Below, piece by piece: positions 60,896 through 64,000 of a DNA stretch of 64,000 nucleotides. This stretch comes from Trifolium pratense (lineage: Eukaryota; Streptophyta; Magnoliopsida; Fabales; Fabaceae). The notes beneath the pieces were generated by a model. The model was not told the DNA's origin and searched no databases. It worked only from the letters and a program-made list of their open reading frames with translations. How positions within the stretch are numbered: the first letter of the stretch is position 1; the number at the start of each line of letters is the position of its first letter. Made by a program: the position numbers and the translations under genes. Location of the stretch: contig NC_060059.1 of assembly GCF_020283565.1 (NCBI RefSeq), positions 47,016,572 to 47,080,571 on the forward strand, read 5' to 3'.

Positions 60896-63514
60896 CATTG
60901 TACATGGGACACCTTTTGATTGTTTGCAGATGATAAAGTTAAAATAAAGTTAAAGGTAAATATTTTTTCAAGTTTGAAGGATTTTAAGCCAGTTAACCAA
61001 ATCTGTTGAAGAACTCCCCGGTTATATACACGCGACTCCACATATCCATGTTGGTGAAATTTTAAGGAATCTCATTATTTGTTCATGACCAACACTGTAC
61101 AGCGTACATGTGACACACTTTTGATTGTTTTCAAATGAAAAAGTTAAAACAAAGTTAAAGCTGAATGATATTTTTATCTTTAAAAGATTTGAAGTTAGTT
61201 AACCAAATCTATTAAACAACTCCCCAGTTATATAAACATAACCCACCCACCTGGTTGGTAAAATTAAAGTTAATTTAGGTTAAATGAGCCAACGTGAAGT
61301 AGGACCGTGGTCTAAAATGATCTCTTTAGCTTTGGTGATTTCTGTTTGTACATTTTTTCATGCTGCATGTTGTGATTTATGCGCGTTTGTTCATAACTGG
61401 TGTGTGATTTATATGTTAAAATAAAGTTAAATGTGCATGATTTTACACGATTTATATGTGAATCAATAATTTAAAGCCAATAATTTACATCAGAATAACT
61501 AATTGGTTATCTTTCATAAAAGAATGGTTAAACCCAATTTTGTCAATTTTCTCAATAATTCATGTCAATATATAATTTTATCATATTGGTCTCCTATTGG
61601 TTAATTTCATGTTCCTGTCGATAATTCATACTCAATAAAATTGTGATCAATCCATCAGAAAAAAAAAAGCGGTCAATCTATTCACAAAATTAGTGATCAA
61701 TCCCAATTTTTTCTCTGTATGGGTTCAAACCATATCAAATTGATATTATTGCAAGTCTTTGCAGCATTGTGGGTAAGAAAAATTTGCAATGAAACAAAAT
61801 AACCTTATTTCATTATACCCAAATACAAAATTTACAAACTTGTACTAACAAATTGATAACACTTTACAATGGAACTACAACTCATCATGTCTTAACACAA
61901 TTTTACAATAAAATTACAATTCATCATGTACTACCACTAATTTACAAATTTCATGCAAACTGGTGAATCTTGTCCTGTGATTGAGTTAACCAATTAGTTT
62001 ATCAGCTTGCATTCCCAATGATAAGTATCAATCCTAAATAAGTCGATTGATCTAAGCACCGCATTCAATGAACCAACCTAAAAATGCAAGAATATTATGA
62101 CAACTGTTACAATGAGCTTAGCCCATTTTTTATCCTTATTCCTTCAAGGCCTCAGTGAGCATCTATTTTCTTTCTTAGTCCAACTTTTGTATAGTAATCA
62201 AATGAATCAATTCAAAATTAATCACATGATTTAGAAGATTTCATTCATTAAAAAAAGAGAACAGATTGACATGTACATCTTATACCAGTTTGCTTAATTG
62301 AAGCACTATGCCAAAAAGCACGTATACTCACATGTAGTACTATGCACACCTCTTACAAAGAGAAAGCTTTCAATGGTAGCACCAACACTTCAAAGAAATG
62401 CAACCAAGTTAATACTTCTACAACGCCCCATGATAATTCATAGTACGCATTTTAATGCCTCATCGTCTAGAATACCAAATACATAGACTATCATTCACTT
62501 ATCAAATAAGCATGGGTTCCTTTGGCAAATGTCATTGTCCATCCGTTTTCCAAATAATGTTAGACTTGAACATTTACATTTTCTGCCGAAAAGAGAGAAC
62601 AACGGAGAAGAGCGAAAAACAGAAATCGATCGACAGAGAAGAGCGGCCGTGGCAATTGTATTGTGGTCGAGGGAGAACAGCGGCGGTGCGGTTCGGTCAT
62701 AGATTGTAGACCGGAGTAAGGCTATATCAATCCGGACTGTGAACTGAACCATTAGAAACTAGTGAATATATTAGCAACTCTAAACTTCCATAAATTTACT
62801 AGCCACATAAAAAAACCATTGAAAACATAAACCATATACATGGTTTTAAAAAATCACTCCAAACTTGTGTCAAAAAAAAAAAATCACTCCAAAAAAGTAC
62901 ACTATTTTTCTTCTAAGCATTTTATCAAATAGCTTGTGTACAATGATGATGAATGTTCATAGATAGTGAGAATACTAAAAAAATAGAAAGCAAAAATTTC
63001 CCCTCATAGTCATTATAAGCACTTACACTAACAATTAACAAATCTTCCAACATATATGTTTAAACTACTCATCACATCTAAATATAAAAATAATTATATA
63101 TCAAATCCAAGACAAGAAGAAATCAGTGACAACCATTAATTATTGAACCATATGTTTAACCGAAATAATTTGGAAACCAGGAAGTACAATTGCCCTAAAC
63201 TGAAAATTTAATTTGAAGAATTGAAAGGAAACGAGAAATTGAAGGTTATTGTAAATAAGAAAAATGTGAAATTGAAGATGAAATTAACTAACTCACCTTT
63301 TAAAATCAGATTTTCTATGAATTGAAGATGAAACTCTAAAAGCAAGATGTCAAGAAAAATAAATCCACAATGCAGAGAAGAGGAAAAGTGAGCTTAACGA
63401 AGGTGGCAAGGCGCTAAATACATGTGGTGAGGGAGAGAAGCCGGAGACAAGTGATGAGAAGGTTGAGAATGTGTCCTGTGTGTGTTGCTGTTTGGTGAAG
63501 AAAGAGAAAGGAAA
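60896..63514. other. MULE-2 right flank
   Basis: 60896-61260 holds two more, strongly diverged copies of the 200-bp unit (ATGATAAAGTTAAAATAAAG and TTAACCAAATCTGTTGAAG). The rest is AT-rich. A G/C-richer patch at 62590-62710 (GAAGAGCGGCCGTGGCAATT) might be a captured gene scrap; its frames are short and unrecognised. Near 63300-63500 purine-rich sequence mirrors the C/T-rich leader on the left side. Confidence 0.5.
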
Positions 63515-63655
63515 AAAAATTAAATGGAAAAGAAAGTCACATGTGTGAAAGTGTGATATAAAAAATAAAAATAAAATAGAAATATTGGTATAAATGAATA
63601 GTATAGTATTTTTGTTGGATTTTTGGTATTGAAATGTGTTTCAATAGCATTTCTG
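63515..63655 (-). repeat. MULE-2 right TIR
   Basis: Inverted partner of 52874-53010, ending ATAGCATTTCTG next to the duplication tttttaata. Confidence 0.75.
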
Positions 63656-63664
63656 TTTTTAATA

Positions 63665-64000
63665 TATTTTGTTTAGATTAAAAAAATTATAGGAAAATTA
63701 GTCCAAAAAAAATTAGGAAAAGAAATTATTTCTACACACCATCTCGAGTGAGATCTCAATTTATTTTAATAGTATTTGAAATATTTGTCGTATGAAGCTT
63801 TCATTCTCATTGATTCACCAGCGCTGGCAGTGGCACCACCATTGCAAAAGTCACCTTCAGAAACCCCAAAAACACTCATGTCGCGTCACCATTACTCAAT
63901 ACTATTTCCTGGTACAATGTTTGATTTGTTCTGAAAAGTCTTGGATATTTTATTCACAATAGGATTTTATTCCTCTTTCATAATTAGGATTGGGTGTTTT
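63665..64000. other. Flank to the right of MULE-2
   Basis: The first part is AT-rich. From about 63810 (CACCAGCGCTGGCAGTGGCA) the sequence is richer in G/C and may belong to a gene continuing outside the window. I cannot assign a frame. Confidence 0.4.

Larger units (their letters stand above)
52874..63655. mobile_element. Large non-autonomous Mutator-like element (MULE-2) with a palindromic core
   Basis: The left end begins CAGAAATGCTATAGGGACAC and the right end, reversed, CAGAAATGCTATTGAAACAC. The flanks are the perfect 9-bp duplication tttttaata (52865-52873 and 63656-63664). Inverted similarity extends about 130 bp inward, with CACACGTGTGGCCTTCTTTT on the left against CACACATGTGACTTTCTTTT on the right. 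The element is 10.8 kb. Its middle (about 55.66-60.46 kb) is an inverted repeat of tandem units of about 200 bp. No MULE transposase is recognisable. Two later insertions are seen, Helitron-2 and an LTR fragment. The left third looks like a transcribed leader and introns. Confidence 0.87.

Overview
This is eukaryotic nuclear DNA from a flowering plant. Split exons with GT/AG borders, plant gene families (an ankyrin-PGG protein, DUF1262, a 26S proteasome ATPase) and plant-type LTR retrotransposons, LINEs, Helitrons, hAT and Mutator-like elements all point this way. The style of the copia and gypsy elements and the ankyrin-PGG sequence suggest a papilionoid legume (Medicago/Trifolium/pea clade). 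That placement is an inference from remembered family resemblance. The window is AT-rich, with few genes and many layers of transposons.

Genes. (1) The last coding exon of the 26S proteasome ATPase subunit 4 gene (RPT2) lies at 554-637, plus strand. (2) An ankyrin-repeat/PGG-domain membrane protein gene on the minus strand is a pseudogene. Its 5' part is at 30296-31504 and its 3' end at 2497-2836, split by a 27.5-kb transposon stack and also carrying frameshifts. (3) A small two-exon gene (44800-44896 joined to 47511-47635, plus strand) encodes a 73-residue protein with one membrane segment; it looks intact, with a 2.6-kb intron full of transposon debris. (4) Two tandem, 5'-truncated DUF1262 pseudogenes lie at about 49.3-51.3 kb.

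Transposon stack, 2837-30295. Copia-A (minus strand, TSD agaag) sits in the ankyrin-PGG gene. Its 3' LTR was hit by a Mutator-like element (MULE-1, 3378-9775, 9-bp TSD), which itself carries a small TG...CA insertion (8030-8360). Its interior was hit by Copia-B (11866-26613, TSD atgat). Copia-B holds a gypsy solo LTR (13552-19282, TSD gtgat), and that holds a Helitron (13906-17456). Every boundary can be read directly, so the insertion order is fixed.

Right half. Copia-C (32626-39559, TSD tattt) contains a G/C-rich hAT-like element. A 5'-truncated LINE (40060-42576) with 14-bp TSDs carries a 603-bp hAT element with a perfect 8-bp TSD. A shorter LINE tail (48344-48640) and two related gypsy gag remnants follow.

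Far right. MULE-2 (52874-63655, 9-bp TSD tttttaata) is 10.8 kb long. Most of its middle is a head-to-head palindrome of about 200-bp tandem units, interrupted by a Helitron (58470-59708). MULE-1 has the same plan with an unrelated 60-bp unit in opposing blocks. This shared design (long TIR, 9-bp TSD, no recognisable transposase, bidirectional satellite-like core) is the most unusual feature I see in the window.
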